DNA of 57,309 nt from WO2-35-19 sp964365465. GTDB lineage: Bacteria > Patescibacteriota > Minisyncoccia > Phycocordibacterales > WO2-35-19. The notes beneath the pieces are model-generated. The model was given only the letters and a program-made list of their open reading frames with translations, made no database searches and was not told where the DNA came from. Positions 14,793 through 24,580 of the stretch are shown piece by piece. Every line of letters begins with the position of its first letter. Position 1 is the first letter of the stretch. Where the stretch lies: positions 1 through 57,309 of the forward strand of contig CAYIPT010000001.1 in assembly GCA_964365465.1 (NCBI GenBank), read 5' to 3'. The position numbers and the translations under genes are program-made.

Positions 14793-16588
14793 ACATTTTT
14801 AAGGTTATTTATTTTGTAAAAATAAGAATCTTTGTCCTTGAGAAGTTCTTCGGGTTTCCCCTGTTCAACAATTTTGCCACCATCAAGTGCCAGAAGTTTA
14901 TGAGCATTGTTTATGGTTGAAAGCCGGTGAGCAATTATCAAAACAGTCATTTTTCCCTTTAGATTCTCAATAACTTTTTGGATCTGAACTTCTGATTCAT
15001 TATCAAGGGCGCTGGTGGCTTCGTCAAGAATAAGCAATTGCGGTTTGCGAGTCAATACCCTAGCAATGACTACTCTCTGCCTCTGACCAGCCGAAAGCAT
15101 TATGCCCCTGTCTCCAATTATCGTATTAAAACCATCCTTTAAACTTTTAATAAAATCATAAATATTTGCCATTTTGGCAGCTTCAATTATTTCTTCCTCT
15201 TTCAAAGCTGAATTATAAAATCGGATGTTATTCCCAATCGTATTATTAATAAGAAAAATATCTTGAGACACATAACCTATATTTTCTCTCCATGAGTGCA
15301 AATCAATATCTGTAATATTGTGTCCATCAACTAAAATATTCCCTCCGGTTGGTTCAAAAAGCCGAAGCATAAGGTCTACAATAGTGGTTTTACCGGCGCC
15401 ACTTGGACCTATGAGCCCAACCATTTCACCCTGATTAATTTTAAAATTTAATCCATTTAAAATAGATTTACTGTGCTGATATGAAAAAGAAATATCTTTA
15501 AACTCAATGGTATTTTTAAAAGAAAATTTTAGGGTACCATATGATTTTTCTTCAAACAAAATAGCTTCCTTTTCAAAATTTACCAGAGTTCTCAAATAAG
15601 GGGTCGCATCATTGATTGTCTGGGCGCTCAACTGTAATTGCTGAAAGTATAGAAAAATCCGCTCAATAAGATAAACGGTTGCCGCAAATGCGGCAATATT
15701 GAAATTAGGCAATTTGTAGGAAATAGCAAAAATAACCATAATTAAAATCACCCCCAAAGGCTGCATCAATGAATTTGGAACTACTCGTAAAAAACTGACT
15801 TTGGAAATTAACTTCTTGAGAAATTGAAAATATTCCTTTCCTCGAGTAATCACCGCCTCATCCGCCAGCATGACTTTAACTGTCTTTATACCCAAAATAT
15901 TTTCATTGACAAAGTGGGTTACCACTCGATTGGTACTTTCAATTTCACTGTTAGCAAGTTTGGTATTATACATAAGTGGTTTAAACACCACAAAGAAAAG
16001 GCCCGCCACCACAACAGTAATTAGAGTTGTCATCGCTGAGATATTAATTGCCACAAACACATAAACCGACAAACTACTGATTATGGTTACTACATTGGAA
16101 ATATGACTTAAAAGCGCTTCGGTATTGGTCACATTAGTCATAAGTACAGTTTGAAGATGGCCCATTTTTTGAGTTAAAAGATAAGACCACTTGGTCATTA
16201 TGGTTTTTGCAAACAAATTGCTTCTGGTTTTTTCGGAATAATCACTGGTAATATGAGCTCTGATATAACCACCAACAATTGAAACCACTGCCCGAAGAAT
16301 AAAAAGCAAACACATAAAAATAAGCAGGTATTTGAGCGAAAAAGGCACATTAATATATTGGAATGCTTTTCCTATGGATTTGGATATGATATCGTCCCCC
16401 GTATTGCCATTGCCAATAATAAAAGAGAAAAGAGGAATGAGCGCGTTTACACCCACACCCTCAAGCAAACCAGCTATAAATCCCAAAAAGACCAAAAAGG
16501 TGATATGCCACTTATATTTGCCAAAGCCGTAATTATACAGTCTGATAAAGGAAAGTATGCGTTCTTTTTTTGATTTTTTCTCTGACAT
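14789..16588 (-). CDS. ABC transporter, permease-ATPase half (MsbA/PglK-like flippase)
   Basis: 599 residues. Six membrane segments lie in 25-330, and the ATPase domain follows with Walker A GPSGAGKTT near 390, signature LSAGQRQR near 497, Walker B LLILDEATSALD near 515 and the H-loop IIAHRLST. The fusion of membrane and ATPase domains is typical of homodimeric exporters. Since it heads the pseB-pseC operon, export or flipping of a lipid-linked oligosaccharide, as done by PglK, is the most likely role. Lipid A or drug export cannot be excluded from sequence. Confidence 0.85.
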   Translation of the reverse strand: MSEKKSKKERILSFIRLYNYGFGKYKWHITFLVFLGFIAGLLEGVGVNALIPLFSFIIGNGNTGDDIISKSIGKAFQYINVPFSLKYLLIFMCLLFILRAVVSIVGGYIRAHITSDYSEKTRSNLFAKTIMTKWSYLLTQKMGHLQTVLMTNVTNTEALLSHISNVVTIISSLSVYVFVAINISAMTTLITVVVAGLFFVVFKPLMYNTKLANSEIESTNRVVTHFVNENILGIKTVKVMLADEAVITRGKEYFQFLKKLISKVSFLRVVPNSLMQPLGVILIMVIFAISYKLPNFNIAAFAATVYLIERIFLYFQQLQLSAQTINDATPYLRTLVNFEKEAILFEEKSYGTLKFSFKNTIEFKDISFSYQHSKSILNGLNFKINQGEMVGLIGPSGAGKTTIVDLMLRLFEPTGGNILVDGHNITDIDLHSWRENIGYVSQDIFLINNTIGNNIRFYNSALKEEEIIEAAKMANIYDFIKSLKDGFNTIIGDRGIMLSAGQRQRVVIARVLTRKPQLLILDEATSALDNESEVQIQKVIENLKGKMTVLIIAHRLSTINNAHKLLALDGGKIVEQGKPEELLKDKDSYFYKINNLKNV

Positions 16589-16631
16589 ATGGTTTTATAA
16601 GTAAGTAGTATACCATTTTAAACTTATAAAG

Positions 16632-16637
16632 TATAAT
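16632..16637 (+). promoter_or_regulatory. -10 box, predicted leaderless start
   Basis: TATAAT followed by six bases and the ATG at 16644. No Shine-Dalgarno sequence precedes this start. Confidence 0.55.
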
Positions 16638-16643
16638 GATTTT

Positions 16644-18176
16644 ATGAACCCAAATTCAAGCTCCCTAAAAGGTAAGAAGATTTTAATATTTCAACAACGG
16701 GGCTGGGCGATAAGTATTGGACATTTTTTGGCTAAAAAACTTCAAGATGAAGGGAGTAAATTGGCCGCTTTAACATTGAAAAAAACTACTCATGAATTTA
16801 TTATTGACCAACTAGATGTTAAATATTCACAAATAATTAATGTGGATGATGTTTTAGAATATCCGGAAAAATATTTGGGTGACGAGAAAATAACTTTCAC
16901 TGATATTTGCCGCGAATTAAATATTGATTCTCTTTGGCCATTAATTTATAGCGATCGGCTACTAGTCCGCTCATATGGCGAGAAATATTATTACAGCTAC
17001 CAGCAAAACGTTACTGATGAATTCATAGCCCTCTATATAAAAGCTTATTACAAAGTTATTCGCGATTTGATAAAAACTTTTGAACCAAACTTGATTATTA
17101 TGGCGGGGTTTATCTATGAGGGTCATGTGTTGCTTGGTTTATTGGGGGATAAATATAATATACCGACTGTTTCCATTGCCGATGCCAAAGTGCCTGGTTA
17201 TGATATGTTTGTCCAAGATTATATGGTTCATGTGGGTCCGTTGATTTCAAGAGCCAATGAGCTTAATAGCGGTTTGGTAGATTCCGCCAACAGAAAAAAG
17301 GCGCGGCAGTTTATTATTGATTTTGAGAAGAAATTTCAAGTGCCAATTCCCATAGAAACTCCGGTATCCAAAGAAAACATACTTAAGAAGATCAGACACG
17401 AACTCAGACCATTAAGATTAATTTATGAATGGTATACAAAAAATTCGGCCAGGGCCAATTACATTAAAACCATCGGTCCATCAATTGACTATAGGCCGCC
17501 AAAAATAATATTGCGTGACCATTTTTGCCGAAAAAAATATCTTAGATTTGCCAACAATTTCCCTTATTATCCATTTGATAATGTTGGCAAATTCGTATTT
17601 TTCCCTCTGCAGGTTACGCCTGAAATGAGCGCTGATTTAATATGCCCCATTTTTAATAATCAAATAGAGATCGCTCGACAACTCGCCATGTCACTACCGG
17701 ATGATTATACATTGGTGGTAAAAGAACACCCCGCCATGGTTGGTTTACGCACACCAACATACTTGGAGAAGGTAGCGCGTACTGCCAATGTTAAATTGAT
17801 TGATTATCGCATTTCGTCTGAAAAAGTTCTAAAGAGAGCTGATCTACTGATAGCAAACTATAGCACCACTTTATTTGAGGCGGCTTTATGCCGAAAGCCG
17901 TCTATTATGCTTGGAGATTCTGGTATATTTAAATTATTGCCCAATGTTATAAAGCATAGCGATATGGGCACCATGACTTTGGCAATTAAAAATGCTCTAT
18001 CACTTGACACAAGTAGCCTAGAATATGAAAGGCGTTTAGAAAATTATATTGCGGCAGTTTATGACATCGGGTTTGATTTTAAATACCAAAAAGCGTGGGA
18101 GCGAGGTGGAGAAGATTTAGAGCAATTTTGGCGACTTTACAGGAAAGAAATAGAGCGAGTCTTGAATTTAAATTAG
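16644..18176 (+). CDS. Capsule polysaccharide biosynthesis-type protein
   Basis: 510 residues, no signal peptide or clear membrane helix. The C-terminal half has the motifs of the KpsC/KpsS-like capsule family: FPLQVTPEMS near 325, VVKEHPAMVG near 365, then ADLLIANYSTTLFEAALCRKPSIML near 410-435, the GT-B-like donor region. These families transfer Kdo or related acids from CMP sugars. A role as the CMP-nonulosonate glycosyltransferase of this locus is attractive given the Pse genes, but that is inference. It is followed by a GT2 gene 18 bases on. Confidence 0.7.
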   Translation: MNPNSSSLKGKKILIFQQRGWAISIGHFLAKKLQDEGSKLAALTLKKTTHEFIIDQLDVKYSQIINVDDVLEYPEKYLGDEKITFTDICRELNIDSLWPLIYSDRLLVRSYGEKYYYSYQQNVTDEFIALYIKAYYKVIRDLIKTFEPNLIIMAGFIYEGHVLLGLLGDKYNIPTVSIADAKVPGYDMFVQDYMVHVGPLISRANELNSGLVDSANRKKARQFIIDFEKKFQVPIPIETPVSKENILKKIRHELRPLRLIYEWYTKNSARANYIKTIGPSIDYRPPKIILRDHFCRKKYLRFANNFPYYPFDNVGKFVFFPLQVTPEMSADLICPIFNNQIEIARQLAMSLPDDYTLVVKEHPAMVGLRTPTYLEKVARTANVKLIDYRISSEKVLKRADLLIANYSTTLFEAALCRKPSIMLGDSGIFKLLPNVIKHSDMGTMTLAIKNALSLDTSSLEYERRLENYIAAVYDIGFDFKYQKAWERGGEDLEQFWRLYRKEIERVLNLN

Positions 18177-18194
18177 CAACAGAAAAAATCGTTT

Positions 18195-19001
18195 ATGAAA
18201 ATCAGCTGTATCATTCCCACCTGTGATAGAAAAGATATGCTCGAGCAAACACTCCAATCGGTATTGAATCAAACAAAAGGGCCTGATGAAATAATTGTTG
18301 TTAATAATGGCAACAATGATGTGTCTATACCATCAAAATTTGACGGGTATATAAAGGTAATCCGCTTGCCACCACATTCAGGTGTTTCAAAAGCTCGCAA
18401 CGCTGGTGCCAAGTTTGCAACTCATGAAATACTCGCCTTCCTTGATGATGATGACTTGTGGGGACGAGAATATCTTGAGAATGTCGCTAAAGCATTTGAA
18501 AAAGGTGCTGATTGCGTTGTAAGCCGTCTGGATAGACTTATTGATGGAAAAATACTTCCACACAAAAATGCGGCTGGTCTTATCAGTATAAAAAACCTGC
18601 TTCTATTTAATCCCGGGATAACCGGCTCTAACATTACAATTAAAAAAAATATTTTTATTTCGCTCGGAGGATATGATCCAAAATTACCAACATCAGAAGA
18701 CAAAAGTCTCGTATTAGAACTCTTGCTTTTAAATACTGCGTCAAAAATCGCAACATTACCGGATAATCAGGCAATTCAGCGTCAATATAGCGGAGAGAGG
18801 ATCACTAACCCACAGTATCTGGCAATTGGCATAAATGCCTTTACAAAAAAATACCGCCACCTTATGAATAAACAGACATATTTTTTAAATCGCTGGAAAT
18901 ACTTTAAAGCTTGCGCCGAAGCCGGAGATGAAATCGCTTTTGTTGGGCGTATTCTATACGCTTTAATTTATCGCGCAGCAAAATTTTTTTCTTCTTTTTA
19001 A
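18195..19001 (+). CDS. Family 2 glycosyltransferase
   Basis: 268 residues with a GT-A fold: ISCIIPTCDRKDMLEQTLQS at the N-terminus, GVSKARNAGA near 65, and the metal-binding FLDDDDLW near 88. Acceptor-side features are not specific. Cytosolic, with no membrane helix. It probably shares an mRNA with the capsule-type gene upstream. Confidence 0.88.
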   Translation: MKISCIIPTCDRKDMLEQTLQSVLNQTKGPDEIIVVNNGNNDVSIPSKFDGYIKVIRLPPHSGVSKARNAGAKFATHEILAFLDDDDLWGREYLENVAKAFEKGADCVVSRLDRLIDGKILPHKNAAGLISIKNLLLFNPGITGSNITIKKNIFISLGGYDPKLPTSEDKSLVLELLLLNTASKIATLPDNQAIQRQYSGERITNPQYLAIGINAFTKKYRHLMNKQTYFLNRWKYFKACAEAGDEIAFVGRILYALIYRAAKFFSSF

Positions 19002-19005
19002 TAAA

Positions 19006-19854
19006 CTAATTAATAAAAAACACATCGGTAGCACGCTCACTATTCTCGATGTGCTTTATTACATCATTAACCTGCTCATAAGTGGTTGAAAAACACCTCC
19101 TTTTACTCGAAAGAAAGTTAAGCATCTTTTCGTAATATTCCAATCTGCTACAAGTAATTTCCATATAAATAACCTGGATTTTTTCAAGATGTTTTTTGAT
19201 AGATTCAAACAACATTGGTTCCGCCCCCTCAATATCAATTTTCAACAGGTCAATTTTATCAATTGAATTATCTTGAATAAATTTATCTAGCGTAATACAC
19301 GGTGTTTTTGTGCCATCTTTCACATCAACAATTGTATTTTCGCTTCCCCCACCTATTGAAACCATTGTCGTACCATTAACGGAAGAAAGCGCTGTATTAA
19401 AAGGAAAGATATTTTTAGTAGAAAAGAATTGCTGGCCGATATTTTTTTTAAGAAGTTTAAAATTTTCCGGAGACGCTTCAATGGCATAAATTTTTGCGTT
19501 AGGATATTTTGAAGCAAAATATAAAGAAATTTCTCCCTGAAAAGCTCCGACATCAATTATTGTTTTCAAATCTTTGTGATGTTGTCTCAAAAAAATATCA
19601 ATCGGTAACCCCTCATTGGCTCCTTCTGTTGTAAGTTTCAGAAATTTATTGTTTAAATCCAATACAACACCTTCATTCAAGATTTTAGCCCCTTCCTTGT
19701 TTATAATAAAACTTGCCGGATAATCAAACTTCTTTAATAACGAAACAAAAATGGATATTTGTTGTCGTAAAATTGCGATCCGAAGAAATCTATTTTCATT
19801 ACTTCTGATATCTTTCACAAAAAATTGCTTCAATTTTAGTATAATTTTTCTCAT
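19006..19854 (-). CDS. FkbM-family methyltransferase
   Basis: 282 residues. SAM-binding motif I is IIDVGAFQGEISLYFA near 115-130, with KIYAIEASPENF and the FkbM-typical LDKFIQDNSIDKIDLLKIDIEGAEPMLF near 205-232. The family O-methylates sugars or small molecules; here a glycan hydroxyl is likely. It is converged upon by the GT2 gene (four bases between them) and lies just downstream of a GT-C gene in the same direction. Confidence 0.85.
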   Translation of the reverse strand: MRKIILKLKQFFVKDIRSNENRFLRIAILRQQISIFVSLLKKFDYPASFIINKEGAKILNEGVVLDLNNKFLKLTTEGANEGLPIDIFLRQHHKDLKTIIDVGAFQGEISLYFASKYPNAKIYAIEASPENFKLLKKNIGQQFFSTKNIFPFNTALSSVNGTTMVSIGGGSENTIVDVKDGTKTPCITLDKFIQDNSIDKIDLLKIDIEGAEPMLFESIKKHLEKIQVIYMEITCSRLEYYEKMLNFLSSKRRCFSTTYEQVNDVIKHIENSERATDVFFIN

Positions 19855-19859
19855 ATTAA

Positions 19860-21608
19860 CTATTTCACTTTAAATATAGAAACGCTACCCAGAGTTGCAG
19901 ATAAATTTAAAAATGTATACTGCTTGAATTTGTTTTCCAAATTCTTATATTTTTCATCGCCAAAGTCCACCAAAACATAATCGGCCTTATAAGTCTTAAG
20001 GGCTTTTTCAAATCCTTCTTTTTTAAATTTAGCATATTTATCCAGGACGACATCTACATATTTTTGTTCCATCAAAACCGTTTCCGGATATTTTTTGCCC
20101 GTAATAAATTGTAAAATCTTTCTTCTGGATTCCTTGCTTTGATAAGTGTCTATAAATTTATTTATCCAAATTCCCCTATTCCCGTAAACATCATCCCTTT
20201 TTATATCTTCAAAAAAATTCTGAATAACCCACCTGTTTTCTAATTCGTCATCGGACATCAAATACATTCCGGCATATGTTTGCCAATAACTGCTGTTATG
20301 AGTATAAACTGGCAGGAGTAAATCATAATTCTGACCTAAAGCGTATACGACAGAATCTTGGGCTGTATTTTTATTGAGCCAATCCGCGATAATCATTGAG
20401 TTTTGAATATCTGAAATTTCCGACGGATGAACGAAGTTTGCAAAAGTAAAAATTTCCCTTTTTTGTCTGTAAAAAATGAAGAATAGAAGAACTGCCATCA
20501 AAAAAATAACTGATGCTTTTTTAAAGTCAAACTTTTTGTATTTTACGAAATATTCCGAAAGCGACTCTGCGCAAATGGCGATAACAAGAAACACAAATAA
20601 AATTGTTACCATATAATAGTGGGAAGAAAATTGCAGTCCCTTGCCGGTTATGATGTTTTGCCAATTCAATATGATTCCGCTCAAAATCAAAGAATAACCA
20701 AAAAACAATTTTCTCTTTTCAATAAAATCTTTTCTGATTAAAAATAATACCGGCAGACAAAATCCCAGCAGAGCGACATTTACAAAAGCTCCTGGCCGGT
20801 GGGTAAAAATAAATCCATTTCGGAGAGAAGCTTCGGCAAAAGACGGATCTGCGACCGATTTCAACAAATTTAATGCGTAGGGCAAGGCGATCAGAACGGA
20901 AACGACGCCAAAAATCATCCAATTTTTTATCCAGTATCTGAAGTTTTTTTGCCAAACAGCCAAAATCAAAGAATTTACCACATACAGCACGATTATGGTC
21001 GACCAATAAAATGGATATATGTAAACTAGGCAGCCGAAAATTACGGCAAGCGACACATTCAGAGTCGCAGATGTTTTGAAATCATAATCCTTGGAAAAAA
21101 TTTTCCAAAGAAGCAGAAGTCCGTATATGAAAAAAATAAAATTGAACTGCGGACTGATTGGTCGGCCAAAAGTGTTTAGAAATACAAGAAAAAAAACAGA
21201 TGACGACACGGCCGAAATGGTTCTTGATTTTGTTATATTGAAAAACAGCGCGTACAACAAAATAACTCCCAAAAACGGTAAAATGAAATCGTTGATAGCA
21301 AATGTTTTGGGAACTGAAAATCCAAATAATTTTGCTTCGCCTGAAAGTATTATTTCGGAAAGTGATTGCGTTAAAGATGGTTTGTTTTTCAGCTCTTTTA
21401 TGAAAGGGTTGCCGGAATTATAGTGGCCTTTGTAAACTTCCCGGGTTGTTCCGAGATAATATTGCTCATCGTCGTTCATCGTTGGATAAATGCCCCTGAA
21501 ACTGCGACCGGCTTCCATGACAGAAAAAACCGTGGGGAAAACAATGGCTAAACCAAAAATCAATGCCAGCGGAACTATAAACCAATGTTTTTTTATCAAA
21601 TTCGACAT
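19860..21608 (-). CDS. GT-C-type membrane glycosyltransferase
   Basis: 582 residues with about ten membrane helices in 10-400, then a soluble C-terminal domain. The first loop has NDDEQYYLGTTREVY near 45-59, where acidic residues match the catalytic site of GT-C enzymes (ArnT/PMT-like). These use polyprenyl-phosphate sugars outside the membrane. The donor and acceptor are unknown. It starts the minus-strand pair with the FkbM gene. Confidence 0.7.
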   Translation of the reverse strand: MSNLIKKHWFIVPLALIFGLAIVFPTVFSVMEAGRSFRGIYPTMNDDEQYYLGTTREVYKGHYNSGNPFIKELKNKPSLTQSLSEIILSGEAKLFGFSVPKTFAINDFILPFLGVILLYALFFNITKSRTISAVSSSVFFLVFLNTFGRPISPQFNFIFFIYGLLLLWKIFSKDYDFKTSATLNVSLAVIFGCLVYIYPFYWSTIIVLYVVNSLILAVWQKNFRYWIKNWMIFGVVSVLIALPYALNLLKSVADPSFAEASLRNGFIFTHRPGAFVNVALLGFCLPVLFLIRKDFIEKRKLFFGYSLILSGIILNWQNIITGKGLQFSSHYYMVTILFVFLVIAICAESLSEYFVKYKKFDFKKASVIFLMAVLLFFIFYRQKREIFTFANFVHPSEISDIQNSMIIADWLNKNTAQDSVVYALGQNYDLLLPVYTHNSSYWQTYAGMYLMSDDELENRWVIQNFFEDIKRDDVYGNRGIWINKFIDTYQSKESRRKILQFITGKKYPETVLMEQKYVDVVLDKYAKFKKEGFEKALKTYKADYVLVDFGDEKYKNLENKFKQYTFLNLSATLGSVSIFKVK

Positions 21609-21632
21609 AACTAGTTGTCCAAATATCTACAA

Positions 21633-22757
21633 TTAAACCGTTTTTATAAATGAAATAATTTTTTCTGCTCTGATTTTCCAAGTATATTTCTCCGAAACAT
21701 CCCAATAAGCTTTATCCGCTATTTTATTGCTAATCTCAGGATTCTCCTTGAGTTTAACGATAGCCTCAGCTAGGGCCCGTACATCATTGGGAGGCACCAA
21801 TAAAGAGTTTTCTCCGTCTGTTAATATTTCCCTCAAAGAGGGCAGGTCTGTCGCAATAATAGGCCTTTTACTGGCCATATATTCAAAAATTTTAAGGGGC
21901 GACATATAAAAATTATAATGCTTATTTTCCGGAAAAGGCGCCACAAAAACATCACATTTCCCGGCATATTTTGAAATATCAGAATAAGAAACCTGGCCTG
22001 TAAAAATCACTCTATCAGATACACCCGATTCAAGAGACATGTTTTTATAATATTCAATATCCGATTTTTCACCACCCACCACTAAAAATTTATAGTTCGA
22101 TGGCAATAAGGTAAGCGCTCGTAGGCCATCGGCAACTCCTTTTCCCATGCCCATGGTTTTTAATGTGCCTATGTAACCATACACAAAATCTTTTTCCGAA
22201 AGACCCTTGATTTCAAAATGGTTAGAATAATTTTTAAATTTATCTAAATCCACCCCGTCAGAAGCAACAATGATTTTGCCAACCGGCACGCCAACAGCAA
22301 CAAATCTATCCTTTATAAACGAAGTGAGCACTATAAGCTTTTTTGCCAAAGAAAACATAAATTTATGTTGAGACGATACTTCCTTTGGGAATGAATGCTG
22401 TTCCAAAATAATACCTGGAAAAAATAATGTTGAGTATAAATCTCTGGAGTACAGGATATCAAAATGATTAAACCAAACATAAAATCTGGCTGAAATATAA
22501 AAAGAAATAAAACGAAGCCAATAAAAAAATGGGTGTGGATTGCCGACAAATATATCTGTGCATGGCAGTTTTTTTATAAAAAAGGTCTTAGGTATTTTAT
22601 AATGTTCAAAAGGATCTTTTTTAAATAAACTTCTATTTGGAACTATAAGCGTCACTTCTGCGCCAACCTCGCTAAATGCCTTGCACATATTCATTATTTG
22701 AACAGAATGCGCCCAACCTTCGGCCAAACTAACATTTGCAATATACGCTATTTTCAT
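21633..22757 (-). CDS. Family 4 glycosyltransferase
   Basis: 374 residues with a GT-B fold: IAYIANVSLAEGWAHSVQIMNM at the start (N-terminal Rossmann), VYGYIGTLKTMGMGKG near 190, and donor-site SPLKIFEYMASKRPIIATDLPSLREIL near 285-312, where the Glu contacts the nucleotide sugar. The product linkage is not deducible. Five bases separate it from the upstream GT4 gene, so the two are one operon. Confidence 0.88.
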   Translation of the reverse strand: MKIAYIANVSLAEGWAHSVQIMNMCKAFSEVGAEVTLIVPNRSLFKKDPFEHYKIPKTFFIKKLPCTDIFVGNPHPFFYWLRFISFYISARFYVWFNHFDILYSRDLYSTLFFPGIILEQHSFPKEVSSQHKFMFSLAKKLIVLTSFIKDRFVAVGVPVGKIIVASDGVDLDKFKNYSNHFEIKGLSEKDFVYGYIGTLKTMGMGKGVADGLRALTLLPSNYKFLVVGGEKSDIEYYKNMSLESGVSDRVIFTGQVSYSDISKYAGKCDVFVAPFPENKHYNFYMSPLKIFEYMASKRPIIATDLPSLREILTDGENSLLVPPNDVRALAEAIVKLKENPEISNKIADKAYWDVSEKYTWKIRAEKIISFIKTV

Positions 22758-22761
22758 AATT

Positions 22762-24042
22762 TTAAAATTTATTGATGATTTCTTTAAACCAATCTAGTTT
22801 AATTTTAGCAGTCAAATTAATATCTGTCTTTGCAGCAAATTCACGGCTTTTTTCTCCCATCTCAAATCTTTCTTTTTTAGTTTTCTTGTACAAATTTAAA
22901 ATAGCATTGGCTATTCCATTTATATCATCTGTTTTAACAACAAAACCATTCTTGCCTTCTGGCACAGAATTTGGCAAAGCTCCATTATCATAAACAACAA
23001 TGGGCAGAGCGCATGACATAGCTTCGAGTAAAGCCAAGTCAAGCCCACAACTGCGCGGGCTGTTTGAAAGGTTGCAATACCCTTCTATTGATTTATAAAG
23101 TCTGAGCTTTTTTTCTTCTGAAAGGTTTTGGAGAAAAAAGACATTATTTTCTACTTTTTCTTCTTTAGCTAAAGAAATCCATTTTTCCATACCAACATCG
23201 CCTCCAACAATAACAGCCCCAATTTCTGTAAATCCTTTTTTATTTAAAATAGATACGGATTTAATAAGATGATCGTGTCCCTTACGATAATGAAATGCTC
23301 CGGTCATGGCTACTAAAAATTTGTCGTGGGGCAATTTATAATAACCCCTCAGTTCATTCTTTGTCTCTTTCAATTCCTTTTGATAAAAACTGTAGTCACA
23401 AGCATCGTAAAAAACCCTTACTCTCTCTTTTGGCAGATACATAAGCGGACCAACAGAACAATTATCCATACCAATTACTAAACTGGATAAATTTAATAAA
23501 TAAGTCCAATATTTTGCTCTATTATTTTCATCTAAATGTTTATTTACACCCATTTGCAAATCATGAACTTCTGCATATGTCTCAAAAACAACCGGAATTT
23601 TTCTATTCTTAGCTATTTCTGCCACCATAAATGTTTTTATAAGAGCCGTTTGACATGCAATAATATTCGGCTTAAAAGAATCAATTATTTTATCTATCCA
23701 AACTCCATAAGCAGAATATAAGATGGTCTCTGTTGAGATTTTTGGATATATTTTAAAATATCTAAAAAAAAGAGTTGTATATAAAATCGGATTTGTTAAA
23801 AAATAACGAATCAAAAACAGAAATTTCTTAAATTTGTTTGGCTTGCTTTTATATTCAAAAAAATAATTAGCCCCAGCCCCTAAATCATCTGCATTTGCCG
23901 GTTTGTAAACAAAAGTGACAGCAACTTCATTTCCCGTTTTTTTCCAGACCTTGGCATACAACAAAGAAATGTTTTGGACGCCGGCATACGGCGGTGGCAT
24001 AGAATCTCCGGTTGTACCGGTTATGAGAATTCGAAGCGACAT
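22762..24042 (-). CDS. Family 4 glycosyltransferase
   Basis: 426 residues with GT-B features: ILITGTTGDSMPPPYAGVQN near the start, VAMTGAFHYRKGHDHLIKSV near 260 and the donor-site LALLEAMSCALPIVVYDNGALPNSV near 355-380. The start is set at the ATG at 24042 because a good promoter (-10 box seven bases upstream) would be inside any longer version, whose TTG start has no Shine-Dalgarno. Confidence 0.86.
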   Translation of the reverse strand: MSLRILITGTTGDSMPPPYAGVQNISLLYAKVWKKTGNEVAVTFVYKPANADDLGAGANYFFEYKSKPNKFKKFLFLIRYFLTNPILYTTLFFRYFKIYPKISTETILYSAYGVWIDKIIDSFKPNIIACQTALIKTFMVAEIAKNRKIPVVFETYAEVHDLQMGVNKHLDENNRAKYWTYLLNLSSLVIGMDNCSVGPLMYLPKERVRVFYDACDYSFYQKELKETKNELRGYYKLPHDKFLVAMTGAFHYRKGHDHLIKSVSILNKKGFTEIGAVIVGGDVGMEKWISLAKEEKVENNVFFLQNLSEEKKLRLYKSIEGYCNLSNSPRSCGLDLALLEAMSCALPIVVYDNGALPNSVPEGKNGFVVKTDDINGIANAILNLYKKTKKERFEMGEKSREFAAKTDINLTAKIKLDWFKEIINKF

Positions 24043-24049
24043 GTTGTCC

Positions 24050-24077
24050 AGTATACTAATAAATGACAAGAAATCAA
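24050..24077 (-). promoter_or_regulatory. Promoter of the GT4 pair, predicted leaderless
   Basis: Minus strand TTGATT (24072-24077), 16 bases, TATACT (24050-24055), then seven bases to the ATG at 24042. Confidence 0.65.
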
Positions 24078-24091
24078 TTGTGTTGTATTAC

Positions 24092-24119
24092 TTGTATAAA
24101 TTGGGAAACCTGATACTAT
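24092..24119 (+). promoter_or_regulatory. Promoter of the cupin ketoisomerase gene
   Basis: TTGTAT, 16 bases, TACTAT. A leader with AGAGAGGA (24131-24138) leads to the ATG at 24145. Confidence 0.55.
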
Positions 24120-24144
24120 GAGCCTCAGATTAGAGAGGAAAACT

Positions 24145-24546
24145 ATGGAAAAATGCCGATTGATAGAATTTCCTGTCCATGCCGATGGGCGCGGAAATCT
24201 GTGTGTTTTGCAATACGATCAACATATTCCGTTCAAGCCAGAACGCACTTTTTGGGTTTGGAATGTGCCTCAATGGGTGTCGCGAGGTGGCCATGCCCAT
24301 GCTCATAGTAGCCAGATTCATATATGCGTAGGTGGCACCGCTAAGGTCAAAACGCATGATGGAGAAAAAGAAGAAACATTTGTACTTGATTCTCCAAACA
24401 AAGGTCTGTTTACAGAACCGATGGTCTGGGGAGAGTTTGAATTATCTTCTCCTAATGCCTTTCTTATTGTAATATCTTCCCATACTTACGATAAAGAGGA
24501 CTACATAAAAGACTACAATGAGTTTTTGAGGCTTTCACGAAAGTGA
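24145..24546 (+). CDS. Sugar 3,4-ketoisomerase-like cupin (FdtA/QdtA family)
   Basis: 133 residues. The cupin pattern is clear: IEFPVHADGRGNLCVLQY at the N-terminus, then SRGGHAHAHSSQIHICVGGTAKVKTHDG near 50-78, with the His residues of the dTDP-4-keto-6-deoxyglucose isomerases. The family makes dTDP-3-keto-6-deoxy sugars for later transamination. No RmlA/RmlB or matching transaminase besides PseC is in the window. The start at 24145 is chosen for the Shine-Dalgarno; nine further codons upstream are open but lack one. It is solitary, with its own promoter and terminator. Confidence 0.78.
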   Translation: MEKCRLIEFPVHADGRGNLCVLQYDQHIPFKPERTFWVWNVPQWVSRGGHAHAHSSQIHICVGGTAKVKTHDGEKEETFVLDSPNKGLFTEPMVWGEFELSSPNAFLIVISSHTYDKEDYIKDYNEFLRLSRK

Positions 24547-24549
24547 TTC

Positions 24550-24580
24550 GCTCCGGATGGAATATCCGGAGCTTTTGTTT
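24550..24580 (+). terminator. Terminator of the cupin gene
   Basis: GCTCCGGAT (24550-24558), five-base loop, ATCCGGAGC (24564-24572), then TTTTGTTT. The convergent methyltransferase gene ends within its T-tract at 24579. Confidence 0.88.
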